Notes: generated by a model from the sequence alone, not told the origin. Counted from the stretch's first letter, positions 1-9,779 are shown. The stretch: 64,000 bases of DNA from SMXQ01 sp033720855 (GCA_033720855.1 JAWWBR010000003.1:4644-68643), one strand, 5' to 3'. Translations and numbers: made by a program.

Positions 1-115
1 CCGAAGCCGCCTTAACCACGGCACGGAATCCGGCAGAGAGCGCTTTTTCCAGCAGCTGCGCCAGGGCCGCTTCGAGGCTCGAGCGCTCGAGGTGGTAAAA
101 GGAAACCTGGGTCAC
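1..115 (-). CDS. holC: DNA polymerase III chi subunit, N-terminal part (cut by window start)
   Basis: Reading the minus strand from a GTG at 115-113 gives MTQVSFYHLERSSLEAALAQ, then a helix rich in Leu and Ala. This is the usual beginning of the chi subunit of the DNA polymerase III clamp loader complex, which binds SSB through the psi-chi pair. Only 38 codons lie in the window. An AGGGTG motif sits about six bases upstream. The gene begins 22 bases after the stop of pepA; the pepA-holC pairing is common in proteobacteria and supports the call. Confidence 0.8.
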   Translation of the reverse strand, partial: MTQVSFYHLERSSLEAALAQLLEKALSAGFRAVVKAAS

Positions 116-137
116 CTGAAACACCCTCTGTGGCGCG

Positions 138-1652
138 TCAGCGGCCTTCGTAGTGATCGGTCACCAGACGGTCGAGCAGGCGCACACCGAATCCCGTTCC
201 CCCAGGTTCGGCCGTATCGGCGCCCTCCTTCGACCATGTCACTCCGGCGATATCGAGATGGGCCCAGGGCACCTTGTTGACGAACCTCTGCAGGAACTGC
301 GCCGCGGTAATTGAACCGGCGCCTCCCCCCGACGAAATGTTCTGAACGTCGGCCGCCTTGGAATCCATCATCCTGTCGTAGGCGTCATCCAACGGCATAC
401 GCCACAGCTTTTCGCCCACCGCCAAGCCGGCCGCCGTGAGCCGCTCGGCGAGCTCGTCATCGTTTGAGAACAGGCCGGCGTGATAGGCGCCCAGACTGAC
501 GATAATGGCTCCGGTCAAGGTTGCGAGATTGACCATGAAGCGAGGTTTGAAACGCTTTTGGCAATACCACAGCGCATCGGCAAGAACGAGCCGTCCTTCC
601 GCATCGGTATTGAGCACTTCTATGGTCTGCCCCGAATAGGACTTGACGATGTCGCCGGGCCTTTGGGCCGAACCCGATGGCATGTTCTCCACCAGTCCGA
701 CCACGCCAACCGCATTGACCTTGGCCTTTCGGGCAGCGAGCGCATGCATCAATCCGATGACCACGCCGGCGCCCCCCATATCCCACTTCATGTCCTCCAT
801 TCCACGCGAGGGCTTGATGGAAATGCCCCCGGAATCGAAGGTTACGCCTTTCCCGATGAACGCCACCGGCTGGGCCGACTTACCCTGTCGCGGACCGCCA
901 TTCCAGCGCATGACCACCATCCTTGGTGGGTGAGCGCTGCCTTGGCCCACGCCAAGGAGAGCGCCAAACCCGAGGGCCTTCATTTTCTTTTCGTCGAAGA
1001 CCTCGACTCTCACGCCCAATTTGGAGAGCTTGCGGGCCTGTGCGGCAAGAGTCTGGGGATAAAGCACGTTGCTGGGCTCGGACACCAGATCGCGAGTGAG
1101 AAAGACGCCATCGGCGACCGCATCAAGGCGCGAAAACCGCCGTCGGGCGGCGGCGGTATCGGTCACGCCGATATCGAGACGGGTGAGTTTGGGCTTATCT
1201 TCCTTCTTTTCCTTGGTTCGGTATTTGTCGAACCGGTAGGAGCGCAAGCGCGCGCCAACCGCAAAATGCGCGGCAAGATCGGCGACGGCGACCTTGCAGC
1301 CGGTCGGGGCTTCGATCAGCGCGACCGCCCGATTGTCATCGGCACGATTCAACGCGGCGACGGCAAGCCCCCCCGCTCGCTCGGCGATGAGATCCGTCAC
1401 TTCCCCGGGTTTCCCCAGGCCGACCACCACGACACGGCTGATCTTCTTACGGCCGGGGGCGAGGACCACCTCGTTTTGGCCCGCTTTGCCCTTGAAACGG
1501 GATGCCGCCAACGCCCGGCGAATGGCTCCGCCAAGGGACCGGTCGAGGGATCGACCAAGTGCCGTCAGCTTAGGCGCGGATTTGTCCTCGCACGCCAAAA
1601 TGATCACTGCGTCCTTTTCGGGCACTGCGGGCTTGGAAAACGCAATCCTCAT
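138..1652 (-). CDS. pepA: Leucyl aminopeptidase (cytosol aminopeptidase, M17)
   Basis: This 504-residue protein is a two-metal M17 aminopeptidase that removes N-terminal residues from peptides in the cytoplasm. The family signature NTDAEGRL is at about residues 348-355. The metal and catalytic residues are visible in GKGVTFDSGG (Lys268, Asp273) and in the following KWDMGGAG segment (Asp291). Residues 1-180 are the less conserved N-terminal domain. The ATG is preceded by AGGAGAG at good spacing. The gene is divergent from lptF, and holC follows 22 bases downstream. M17 proteins in some bacteria also bind DNA; nothing here shows that directly. Confidence 0.96.
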   Translation of the reverse strand: MRIAFSKPAVPEKDAVIILACEDKSAPKLTALGRSLDRSLGGAIRRALAASRFKGKAGQNEVVLAPGRKKISRVVVVGLGKPGEVTDLIAERAGGLAVAALNRADDNRAVALIEAPTGCKVAVADLAAHFAVGARLRSYRFDKYRTKEKKEDKPKLTRLDIGVTDTAAARRRFSRLDAVADGVFLTRDLVSEPSNVLYPQTLAAQARKLSKLGVRVEVFDEKKMKALGFGALLGVGQGSAHPPRMVVMRWNGGPRQGKSAQPVAFIGKGVTFDSGGISIKPSRGMEDMKWDMGGAGVVIGLMHALAARKAKVNAVGVVGLVENMPSGSAQRPGDIVKSYSGQTIEVLNTDAEGRLVLADALWYCQKRFKPRFMVNLATLTGAIIVSLGAYHAGLFSNDDELAERLTAAGLAVGEKLWRMPLDDAYDRMMDSKAADVQNISSGGGAGSITAAQFLQRFVNKVPWAHLDIAGVTWSKEGADTAEPGGTGFGVRLLDRLVTDHYEGR

Positions 1653-1922
1653 GCGTCACTCTCCTAAAGATATCGTCGAACGGCCTGGCGCCGGGCCGGG
1701 AGTCTAACGGGATGAGGGGCAAAAATCTAATTTTAGAAGCCATCCCAGGCCGGAGCGCTTAGCCTGCCAGGGACGTGACCCCGGCTCCTCGGAAGCCGCC
1801 GCCCGGACGCAGGCGCGGCCGGTTCATCGGTCCGGGGAAAAGGAAAAGACTCGGAGGAGATCCCAGTCGCGGCGGGTTTGCCTCGGCCGCTTCCAAATGA
1901 TGGCGGTCCCCGCCCCTCCCGC

Positions 1923-1928
1923 TATAAT
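1923..1928 (+). promoter_or_regulatory. Perfect -10 hexamer just before lptF
   Basis: TATAAT lies so close to the likely lptF ATG at 1936 that transcription from it would begin at about 1934-1936, giving a leaderless or nearly leaderless mRNA. No convincing -35 hexamer is found 16-18 bases upstream, and the element could be chance. Confidence 0.3.
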
Positions 1929-1935
1929 GCGGCCG

Positions 1936-3087
1936 ATGAACCACATGTTTCGCTATATGCTGCGCCAACTGCTCTGGCCACTGTTTTTCGCGGTTTTCAT
2001 CGTGTCCGGAATCATCTGGATGTCGCAGTCACTGCGGTTCGTGGACCTCGTCCTCAATCGCGGGCTTCCGGCATACAACATGTTCTATCTCGCCTTCCTT
2101 GTCCTGCCCATGTACACCTCGGTGTTCCTACCCATCATCCTGTTTGCGGTGATGCTGTTCGCCTACACCAAGATGAATCAGGACAGTGAACTGGTGATTT
2201 GGCGGAGTTGCGGCAAAGGGCCGCTGGCTTTGGCGGCCCCCGGATTGTCGGCGGCGGTGGTGGTCATGATTCTGTGCTACGCATTGAATGTTTATTACAT
2301 GCCGAAAGCGTACCGGGAGTTCAAAGACCTCCAGACTTCGATCCGCCAAAACTATTCAGAAATTCTGTTGCGCGAAGGGGCCTTCAACGAGGTCGGCCGC
2401 AGCCTGACCATCTATGTCGGTGAGCGCGCTGCCAACGGTGAGCTTCGCGGCCTGCTCGTCTACGATCGCCGCGACGAACTCAATCCCGTCACCATGATGG
2501 CCGAGCGTGGGGCGCTGGTTCGCACGGAATTGGGACCGCGCGTCATCATGGTCAAGGGAAATCGGCAGACCTTTAAAAGGACGCAGGACAAACTGACAAT
2601 CCTATATTTCGATCGATACACTCTGGACCTGTCATTGACGCCGACGCGAGCGCGGGAGCGCGACCGGCAGGCCCGTGAGCGCTACCTCCATGAGCTGTTC
2701 GGGGCCGGTGATTCGAAGGGGGAATCGACATATGAAAAGAACCAGCGCCTGAGCTTTCTTGCCGAGGGGCACCAGAGACTTGCCGCACCCTTGCTTGCCA
2801 TGGCCTTCGCCTTGATCGCCCTGGTCACGGCGCTGACGGGGGACTTCAATAGGCGCGGTCAAGGCGTTCGGGTCAGTTTAGCCTGCGCCGTCATCGTTCT
2901 CGTTCAGACGCTCAACATCGGTCTGTACCATACGGCCGCCACCACCCCCTCGGTAGTGCCGCTGATGTATTTGTTGCCGATCTGCGCGATCGGCATTTCG
3001 CTCTGGCTTCTGTTGCGGTCCCCTCGCAGAAGCGGGACACCAGCGTTACGCGGCAAAGGTTTAGGTGAGATGAGGTCCGAGGCATGA
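1936..3087 (+). CDS. lptF: LPS export ABC transporter permease LptF
   Basis: LptF is one of two permease subunits of the LptB2FG complex, which extracts lipopolysaccharide from the inner membrane. The 383-residue protein has N-terminal membrane helices (residues about 15-115), a periplasmic beta-jellyroll region in the middle and three C-terminal helices, as expected for YjgP/YjgQ proteins. The start was set at ATG 1936 (MNHMFRYMLRQ); an in-frame ATG at 1897 would add 13 proline-rich residues unlike the family. It overlaps lptG by four bases (ATGA), so the two are translationally coupled. Confidence 0.94.
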   Translation: MNHMFRYMLRQLLWPLFFAVFIVSGIIWMSQSLRFVDLVLNRGLPAYNMFYLAFLVLPMYTSVFLPIILFAVMLFAYTKMNQDSELVIWRSCGKGPLALAAPGLSAAVVVMILCYALNVYYMPKAYREFKDLQTSIRQNYSEILLREGAFNEVGRSLTIYVGERAANGELRGLLVYDRRDELNPVTMMAERGALVRTELGPRVIMVKGNRQTFKRTQDKLTILYFDRYTLDLSLTPTRARERDRQARERYLHELFGAGDSKGESTYEKNQRLSFLAEGHQRLAAPLLAMAFALIALVTALTGDFNRRGQGVRVSLACAVIVLVQTLNIGLYHTAATTPSVVPLMYLLPICAIGISLWLLLRSPRRSGTPALRGKGLGEMRSEA

Positions 3088-4190
3088 CGCATCAGGCCCG
3101 CCTGTCCAGGACCCTGTCGCGGTACATCGCCATTCGCTTTGCCGGCAGTTTTCTCCTGGTCCTGGCAGCCCTTGGCGGCATCGTCCTTCTTGGCGAAATC
3201 GTGGAGCTGCTGCGCAGGGCGAGTTCGCGACCCGAGGTGACGTTCCAGCTGGTCATGGAAATGGCCATCCTGAAATTCCCCCACTCCCTCGAACAGGTCG
3301 TTCCTTTCGTAACCCTATTCGGAGGGATGCTCGTGTTTTGGCGGCTCACGCGCAACAGCGAACTGATCGTCGCCAGGGCCTCGGGATTCTCGGTCTGGCA
3401 GTTTCTCGCCCCTGCGGTCACCATGGCGGTTCTGATCGGGGTATTTTTCATCGCCGCGATAAATCCGCTTGGCTCGACCATGCAGCTTCGGTTCGAGCAG
3501 CTCGAGGGCGACCATTTCAAGGGCCGGACCTCGGATCTCGCGATTTCGCGCTCAGGAATGTGGCTGCGCCAGAGCGGCAAGACGGGTAAATCGGTCATCC
3601 ATTCGCCCCGAATAAATCCCGTGGACATGACCCTGCGCACGGTCACGGTCTACCTGTTCGATGAGAAAGATCAATTTTCCGGGCGCCTGGATGCGCCCGA
3701 GGCGCGCCTTACGCCCGGGCGATGGGAACTTAAGGATGTCATGGTCACGAAACCCGGCAAACCCCAGGAGCGCCAGGCCAGCTATACGCTGCCTACCGAT
3801 TGGACCACAGCCAAAATCAAAGATAGCTTCTCGCCGCCGGAGACGCTCTCCTTTTGGCACCTTCCGGGCTTCATCGCGGTGTTGGATAAGGCCGGATTTA
3901 CGGCAACCCGGCATCGAGTCCACTGGCATTCGCTTCTCGCGATTCCGCTCATGCTCGGCGCCATGGTAATGGTGGCGGCGTGCTTTTCTCTCCGCATCGC
4001 CCGCCGCGGCGGGGTCGCGCTCGTTATCGGCGCCGGCATTCTTTTTACGTTTTTCATCCTGTTCCTGACGGACGTGGTTCACGCGCTGGGGCTGGCCGAT
4101 ACAATTCCTGCGGCGCTCGCTGCCTGGACACCGGCTGGGGTCACGTTGCTGACCGGACTTTCGATCCTGCTCTACATCGAGGAAGGGTAA
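3084..4190 (+). CDS. lptG: LPS export ABC transporter permease LptG
   Basis: This is the second YjgP/YjgQ permease of the lipopolysaccharide export machine, 368 residues. It has an N-terminal membrane helix block with the typical IVLLGEIVELLRRAS stretch, a periplasmic domain at about residues 120-260, and three C-terminal helices ending in a short cytoplasmic tail. Its ATG overlaps the lptF stop. lptD starts 18 bases downstream, so inner-membrane and outer-membrane parts of the Lpt bridge are encoded together. Confidence 0.94.
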   Translation: MTHQARLSRTLSRYIAIRFAGSFLLVLAALGGIVLLGEIVELLRRASSRPEVTFQLVMEMAILKFPHSLEQVVPFVTLFGGMLVFWRLTRNSELIVARASGFSVWQFLAPAVTMAVLIGVFFIAAINPLGSTMQLRFEQLEGDHFKGRTSDLAISRSGMWLRQSGKTGKSVIHSPRINPVDMTLRTVTVYLFDEKDQFSGRLDAPEARLTPGRWELKDVMVTKPGKPQERQASYTLPTDWTTAKIKDSFSPPETLSFWHLPGFIAVLDKAGFTATRHRVHWHSLLAIPLMLGAMVMVAACFSLRIARRGGVALVIGAGILFTFFILFLTDVVHALGLADTIPAALAAWTPAGVTLLTGLSILLYIEEG

Positions 4191-4208
4191 AAGCATGGCG
4201 GCGCGCGG

Positions 4209-6407
4209 ATGATGCGCGAGGAGGCGATGGCGCTGGCGAGAAAGGCCCTTTCGGCGGCTGCTTTGGTGGCTCTGCTGTGGGGCCCGCCGGTCATGGCACA
4301 AGCCCCTACGGCCAAAGGCGCGGACAGGTCGGCGCCCGCTGCAAAGATCGAACCCTACGTTATCCTGCGCGCCGATGAGGTGACGTTCGACGAAAACACC
4401 GAGATCGCCACCGCCACCGGAAACGTCGAAATCGCCTATCAAGAACGCATGCTTCGCGCCGATAAAGTGACCTATTCGAAAAGGACGGATACCTTTAGCG
4501 CTTGGGGCAATGTCGTCGTCGTGGAACCCAACGGCGACGTGATCTTCGGCAATAAGGCGGAATTCACCAATCGCTTCAAGGACGGCTTTGTCGAAGGATT
4601 TCGAATGCTGTTCGAAGACAATTCCCGCCTCGCCGCGACGGGTGGGCGACGGGTGGGAGGCGTCGTCACCTCGCTTGCCAAAGCGGTGTATTCCCCATGT
4701 GACCTGTGTAAGGAGGATCCGAGCCGGGCGCCACTATGGCGCATTCGGGCGGTCCGCGTGATTCATGACAACGTGCGCCAGGACGTCGAGTACAAAGACG
4801 CCTTCCTTGAGATCTACGGCGTGCCCATCGCCTATCTTCCCTATTTTTCCCACCCGGGACCGTCGGTCAAGCGACGCTCGGGTTTTTTGATTCCCACCTA
4901 CGGCTCGGACAGCGATTTCGGGCTGACCTTACGTGTGCCCTATTTTTGGGCCATCGACCCTTCCCAGGATCTTCTCGTCACGCCTGTGATCTACGGCGAT
5001 GAGTCTCCGCTTCTTGCGGCCGCCTACCGCAGACGTTTTGCCCATGGGGAAATCGCAGTGGACGGCAGTGTCACGCAACCCGACGACACGACGGGGTTGC
5101 CGGATACCCGCGGACATTTCTTCATCGACGGGCGGCACGACATAGATCGCACCTGGAGAGCCAAATATCAGCTGCAATATGCCAGTGACGACACCTACAT
5201 GCGCCGCTACGACTTCGACGAACCGGTCAATCAGACCCTGCAATCAAGTTTCAACATTGAAGGTTTCAGGGGCCATAACTATGCACAGCTTTCCGGGTAT
5301 CACTTCAAGGGTCTCCGTGAGAGTGACGATTCCGATGAGTTTCCCTTTGTGCTGCCGCTGGCGGAATATCACTATGTTTCCAGGCCACGGGCCAAAGGTT
5401 CCTACCTGACCGCGCAGGCCAGCGTCATGGCCCTTCATCGCGAGAAGGGATCCGACAGCCGCCGCATCTCTCTCAAGGGCGGATGGCATCTGCCCTATAC
5501 GGCGCGAACGGGTGAGGTCTACGAGTTGTCGGCAATAGTGCAGGGTGACCTATACGCCGTGAACGACGTCGATACCGGTAGCGGCCCCGAGAACGGCGTC
5601 ACGGGACGGGTCTTTCCCCAAATCGTTGCGAAATGGCGCTATCCTTTTGTACGCAAGGAAAAGAACGGAAGTCAATTGATCGAGCCGATCGCCGCGGTCG
5701 TGCTCGGCCCCAATGGCGGCAATCCTTCTCTGATCCCCAATGAAGACAGCCAGGACGTTGAATTCGACGACACCAATCTGTTTTCCGCCAATCGGTTTAC
5801 CGGCGTCGATAGGGTCGACGGAGGCCAGCGCTTCGTCTACGGCGTGAACTGGGGTCTTTATGGCGACCATGGCGGCGCCATCGAGGCATTCCTGGGGCAA
5901 AGCTACCATCTTCGGTCCAACAACGAATTCCCGCCTGGGTCGGGATTGCGTGAAAAAGCGTCGGACATCGTCGGTCGGGTCAGGATTTCCCCGGCGCAGT
6001 ATTTGGATCTTCTGTACCGCTTCCGATTGGACACGGACGATTTCAAAGCCAAACGCAGCGACGTGAAGCTACTGGTGGGACCGAGCTGGCTGCGCGCCAA
6101 CATAAATTATTTCTTCGTGGATGAAGAAACCGGTAGCGGAGAATTCGGCGACCGCGAGGAAATATCCCTGGGTCTTACCGGCAAAATCAGCAAGTATTGG
6201 ACGGCGAGAGCGCATTTGCGGGAGGACTTGACCTCCGATGGTGGGACCATATCCGAGGACATCGGCTTCACTTACGCCGACGAATGCTTGACCTTCGATA
6301 TAAAATTTGAGCGCAGCTTTACCAGGGACCGTGACTTGAAACCAAGAGACACGATATTTTTCCAATTTATTTTCAAACACTTGGGCGCCATCAAGGGCAC
6401 CGGTTGA
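4209..6407 (+). CDS. lptD: LPS-assembly protein LptD
   Basis: LptD is the outer-membrane beta-barrel that, with LptE, inserts lipopolysaccharide into the outer leaflet. The protein (up to 732 residues) starts with a signal peptide ending near VMAQA, then an OstA/LptA-like periplasmic domain (ILRADEVTFDENTEIATATG), then the barrel domain. It has cysteines at 164 and 167 and one at 693; E. coli LptD uses four cysteines in two disulfides, so only one inter-domain disulfide seems possible. The start is uncertain: ATGs at 4209 and 4212 lack a good ribosome site, while ATG 4227 has AGGAGG only two bases upstream. All give a working signal peptide. Confidence 0.93.
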   Translation: MMREEAMALARKALSAAALVALLWGPPVMAQAPTAKGADRSAPAAKIEPYVILRADEVTFDENTEIATATGNVEIAYQERMLRADKVTYSKRTDTFSAWGNVVVVEPNGDVIFGNKAEFTNRFKDGFVEGFRMLFEDNSRLAATGGRRVGGVVTSLAKAVYSPCDLCKEDPSRAPLWRIRAVRVIHDNVRQDVEYKDAFLEIYGVPIAYLPYFSHPGPSVKRRSGFLIPTYGSDSDFGLTLRVPYFWAIDPSQDLLVTPVIYGDESPLLAAAYRRRFAHGEIAVDGSVTQPDDTTGLPDTRGHFFIDGRHDIDRTWRAKYQLQYASDDTYMRRYDFDEPVNQTLQSSFNIEGFRGHNYAQLSGYHFKGLRESDDSDEFPFVLPLAEYHYVSRPRAKGSYLTAQASVMALHREKGSDSRRISLKGGWHLPYTARTGEVYELSAIVQGDLYAVNDVDTGSGPENGVTGRVFPQIVAKWRYPFVRKEKNGSQLIEPIAAVVLGPNGGNPSLIPNEDSQDVEFDDTNLFSANRFTGVDRVDGGQRFVYGVNWGLYGDHGGAIEAFLGQSYHLRSNNEFPPGSGLREKASDIVGRVRISPAQYLDLLYRFRLDTDDFKAKRSDVKLLVGPSWLRANINYFFVDEETGSGEFGDREEISLGLTGKISKYWTARAHLREDLTSDGGTISEDIGFTYADECLTFDIKFERSFTRDRDLKPRDTIFFQFIFKHLGAIKGTG

Positions 6408-6481
6408 ATATCTGCTTGAGACCCCTGTATCTTGGTAGAGCTTGCGGCGAAGCTTCCCCCGCAGCAAGGGTTTGAACGTCT

Positions 6482-7837
6482 ATGGCAGGGATTGGTGTGA
6501 ACGGCGCGCGCAGTGATATGCAGCCATTTGGGTCGCCGCTGGGCTTGGTGGCCCCGGCATTGCTCGCGGCACTCATATTGGCCGCAAGCCCACCGGCTTT
6601 CGGCCAAGCCAAGGGCAATGGCGCCCCGGCGCAGCCGGTTGCCGTCCTTGGTATCCTTGCCGTCGTCAATGACGAACCGATTTCCGCCTTCGATCTCAGC
6701 CAGCGCCTGAACTTCATCATCCGATTGTCCAACCTCAAGGACAACGCCAAGACTCGCCGGGCGCTGGCGCCTCGTGTATTGCGATCCCTGATCGACGAAA
6801 CCCTGAAACTCCAGGAAATCAAAAACCAGAATATCACCGTGACGGAGGCGGAAATTCAGCGCGTCATGAGGCAGTGGGAACGACAGAATCGTCTGCCTCG
6901 CGGCCAGCTGCTGCCATTCTTGAAGTCGCGCGGAATTTCACCTTCGACCCTTACCCAGCAGGTGCGGGCAGCGATTGGCTGGCCGGCGGTAATTCGTCGC
7001 AGGTTCATACGGAATATCGTCATCAGCGAAGAAGAGATCGACCGCGCGCTGGAACGATACACCGCTTCTCTTCAAAAGCCCCGACACAAGGCGGCGGAAA
7101 TCTTCCTCCCCGTGGAACGGCCCGAGGACGAATCCCGGGTACGAGACAACGCCAATAAGCTCCTCGAAGAATTGCGCAGGGGCGCCGATTTTGCCCTTCT
7201 CGCGCGCCAGTTTTCGCAGAGCTCATCGGCCATTCGGGGAGGAGACCTCGGCTGGGTCGGCCCCGGGTTGCTGCCTCCGGAAGTCGAATCGGTCTTGGAA
7301 AAACTGCCAGTGGGAACGATTTCCAAACCGATCCGCTCGGCCACCGGCTATCACCTAATTTTTCTCCGCGAGCGGCGCGCGGCCGACGCAGTGACCGGCC
7401 AGGACGCGACCGTCGTTTTGCGCCAGATTTTGCTGCCGGTTCCGGACAGTGCCCCGCCATCGGCATGGGAAAGTCAGGCCAATCTCGCCAAGACGATAAA
7501 AGACACGGCGACCGGCTGCGCCGATTTCGACACCATCTCCAAGGAGCTGGGATCGACCCTTTCCGGAAACCTTGGCCGTATCAAGGTCCGGGAGTTACCG
7601 GCGCAAATCCGGGGCCTCGTTGCAACCATCCCCATCGGGGTTGCGTCTGATCCTCAACGGGTCGAGGGCGGCCTGCGGGTGATCATGGTCTGTGCCCGGA
7701 CCGGCAAGGCGAGCGGCCCGCCGACACGGGCCCAAATTCGGCGGATGCTGCAGGTTCGGCAGCTCGAGGTTCGAGCCCGGCACTATCTCCGGGACCTACG
7801 CCAAGAGGCATTCATAGACATACGGTCGCCACGGTGA
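6482..7837 (+). CDS. surA: Periplasmic chaperone / peptidyl-prolyl isomerase SurA
   Basis: SurA escorts outer-membrane proteins, including LptD, through the periplasm. The 451-residue product has a signal peptide (cleavage near AFGQA), a SurA N-terminal chaperone domain (VNDEPISAFDLSQRLNFI onward) and one clear parvulin domain at about residues 190-300 containing FSQSSSAIRGGDLGWV and a GYHLI end. The following C-terminal region looks like a second, degenerate parvulin domain. ATG 6482 has AAGGG about 11 bases upstream. Its stop overlaps the pdxA start (GTGA). The position after lptD is the classic arrangement. Confidence 0.92.
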   Translation: MAGIGVNGARSDMQPFGSPLGLVAPALLAALILAASPPAFGQAKGNGAPAQPVAVLGILAVVNDEPISAFDLSQRLNFIIRLSNLKDNAKTRRALAPRVLRSLIDETLKLQEIKNQNITVTEAEIQRVMRQWERQNRLPRGQLLPFLKSRGISPSTLTQQVRAAIGWPAVIRRRFIRNIVISEEEIDRALERYTASLQKPRHKAAEIFLPVERPEDESRVRDNANKLLEELRRGADFALLARQFSQSSSAIRGGDLGWVGPGLLPPEVESVLEKLPVGTISKPIRSATGYHLIFLRERRAADAVTGQDATVVLRQILLPVPDSAPPSAWESQANLAKTIKDTATGCADFDTISKELGSTLSGNLGRIKVRELPAQIRGLVATIPIGVASDPQRVEGGLRVIMVCARTGKASGPPTRAQIRRMLQVRQLEVRARHYLRDLRQEAFIDIRSPR

Positions 7838-8877
7838 GTTCCTCCCGTCCGCCGCTCGCACTGACCATGGGTGAACCCGCCGGCATCGGCGGTGAAATCA
7901 CCCTTAAGGCGTGGCTTGCCGAAAGGCGCTCCGGTCAACCGTTTTTTGTGATCGACGATCCCGATCGCCTCGAGGCGTTGGCGCGGCACCTCGCTTTGCC
8001 GGTTCCCATCTCCGTCATCAGGCAGCCCGCGGAGGCAAACTCGGCTTTTGCCCGGGCCCTTCCCGTTCTCCTGCAGCCGCTGCCCCGACAGGTCGAACCC
8101 GGCAAGCCCAACCCGTCCAACGCGCAAGCGGTATTGGAGTCGATTCGCCGGGCGGTCGCGGTGACGAGTTCGGGAGATGCGGCAGCGGTGGTGACCAACC
8201 CAATTCACAAGAAAAGCCTTGCCGAGGCGGGTTTTGGCCATCCCGGCCATACCGAGTTCCTCGCCGACCTCACGGGCACCAGCGAACCCGTCATGATGCT
8301 TGCCTGCCCCGGTTTGCGTGTCGTCCCTCTGACGGTCCATGCCCCCCTTAAGCAGGCCATCGGCCAACTCAACACGGAAATGATCGTCGCCAAAGGACGG
8401 ATCACGGCCGCCGCGCTGCGCCGCGATTTCGCGGTGCCCGTCCCCCGTTTGGCCATTGCCGGGCTCAATCCCCATGCGGGCGAAGACGGAATGCTGGGCC
8501 GCGAAGAGGCTGACATCATCATCCCGGCGGTCGAGCGGCTCCGTGGCGACGGTCTGGTCGTGAGCGGGCCGGCCCCCGCGGACAGCCTATTTCATGCCGG
8601 CGTCCGCGATACCTATGACGCCGTGCTCTGCATGTATCACGATCAAGCCTTGATTCCGCTCAAGACGATCGATTTTGATCACGGCGTTGATATTACCCTC
8701 GGCTTGCCGTTGGTGCGCACTTCGCCGGATCATGGCACGGCATTCGATATCGCCGGCCAGGGGACGGCACGGGAAACGAGCCTCCTCGCGGCGCTTCGAC
8801 TCGCCCGACTGATGGCGGCGAACCGGGAGGCCGCGGGGCGGCAGCGCCGCGGCGAAAGACGCGCCCTTGCGCCCTAG
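7834..8877 (+). CDS. pdxA: 4-hydroxythreonine-4-phosphate dehydrogenase
   Basis: PdxA oxidises 4-phosphohydroxy-L-threonine in the DXP-dependent pyridoxal phosphate pathway. The 347-residue protein opens with LALTMGEPAGIGGEI and contains the metal-binding histidine regions GHTEFLADLTG and MYHDQALIPLKT and the C-terminal TSPDHGTAFDIAG, all hallmarks of the family. The start is GTG 7834, inside the surA stop codon overlap. rsmA follows 10 bases after the stop, as in many proteobacteria. Confidence 0.95.
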   Translation: MSSSRPPLALTMGEPAGIGGEITLKAWLAERRSGQPFFVIDDPDRLEALARHLALPVPISVIRQPAEANSAFARALPVLLQPLPRQVEPGKPNPSNAQAVLESIRRAVAVTSSGDAAAVVTNPIHKKSLAEAGFGHPGHTEFLADLTGTSEPVMMLACPGLRVVPLTVHAPLKQAIGQLNTEMIVAKGRITAAALRRDFAVPVPRLAIAGLNPHAGEDGMLGREEADIIIPAVERLRGDGLVVSGPAPADSLFHAGVRDTYDAVLCMYHDQALIPLKTIDFDHGVDITLGLPLVRTSPDHGTAFDIAGQGTARETSLLAALRLARLMAANREAAGRQRRGERRALAP

Positions 8878-8887
8878 CAAGAGGGCC

Positions 8888-9760
8888 ATGGCGAGCCTGC
8901 CGCCGCTCCGCGATGTCATCGCGACACACGGGCTCGCGGCGCGAAAATCCCTCGGTCAGCATTTTCTCCTGGATCTCAATCTGACCGCGCGCATCGTCAA
9001 GGCGGCGGGAGACCTGCACGGGGCGACGGTGATCGAAATCGGGCCCGGGCCGGGGGGCCTCACCCGAGCGCTGCTCGACGCCGAGCCCGACTGCGTCATC
9101 GCCATAGAAAAAGACAGGCGCTGCCGTGATGCGCTCACCGCCTTGGATGCCGCGGCCGGCGACCGCTTGCGGTTGATCGACGCCGACGCCCTCGAAATCG
9201 ATGAAGGCGAACTCGCGCAATCCGAAGGGGTCGCGGAGCGGGGTCTCCACGTCGTTGCCAATCTGCCTTACAACATCTCCACCGTGCTGATCCTCAAATG
9301 GCTGCGCCAGAGCGCCGAACGGCCGGGTCTCTATCGCAGCCTCACCCTGACGGTTCAAAAGGAGGTTGCCGAGCGTCTCTGCGCGCGCCCCCGCACCAAG
9401 GCCTATGGGCGGCTTTCGGTGATGTGCCAATGGCAAGCCGAAGCCACCCTGTGTTTCGATATCTCGGCCCGCGCCTTCACGCCGCCGCCCAAGGTCACAT
9501 CGTCGGTGGTGCGGCTCGTCCCCAGGGTGGCACCCATCGCCTGCGGCTCCTGGCAGGCTCTGGAATCCGTCACCCGCGCGGCTTTCGGTCAACGGCGAAA
9601 GATGATGCGTTCGAGCCTGCGCGGCCTGGCCCTCGCGGGCGACGGCGCCGCCGTGCTGGCCGCGGCCGGAATTGTCCCGACGGCGCGCGCGGAGGAGGTC
9701 GATATTTCAGGCTTCTGCGCCCTGGCACGGGCCTATCAAACCTTGGCTACGAAAAACTGA
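8888..9760 (+). CDS. rsmA: 16S rRNA dimethyladenosine transferase
   Basis: RsmA (KsgA) dimethylates the two adjacent adenines of 16S rRNA helix 45 during small-subunit maturation. The 290-residue protein has the N-terminal KSLGQHFLLD, the SAM-binding EIGPGPGGLT and the catalytic NLPYNIS motif, then the C-terminal helical domain with AFGQRRKMMRSSL. The start was taken at ATG 8888 behind GAGGG; an upstream TTG at 8867 would overlap pdxA and is less likely. Confidence 0.95.
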   Translation: MASLPPLRDVIATHGLAARKSLGQHFLLDLNLTARIVKAAGDLHGATVIEIGPGPGGLTRALLDAEPDCVIAIEKDRRCRDALTALDAAAGDRLRLIDADALEIDEGELAQSEGVAERGLHVVANLPYNISTVLILKWLRQSAERPGLYRSLTLTVQKEVAERLCARPRTKAYGRLSVMCQWQAEATLCFDISARAFTPPPKVTSSVVRLVPRVAPIACGSWQALESVTRAAFGQRRKMMRSSLRGLALAGDGAAVLAAAGIVPTARAEEVDISGFCALARAYQTLATKN

Positions 9761-9779
9761 TGGGCCCGCCGGCGCCCGC

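Noticed and set aside
480..1667. 395-codon open frame antisense to pepA
   Set aside because: PepA on the other strand has full M17 signatures; this frame has no recognisable protein content.
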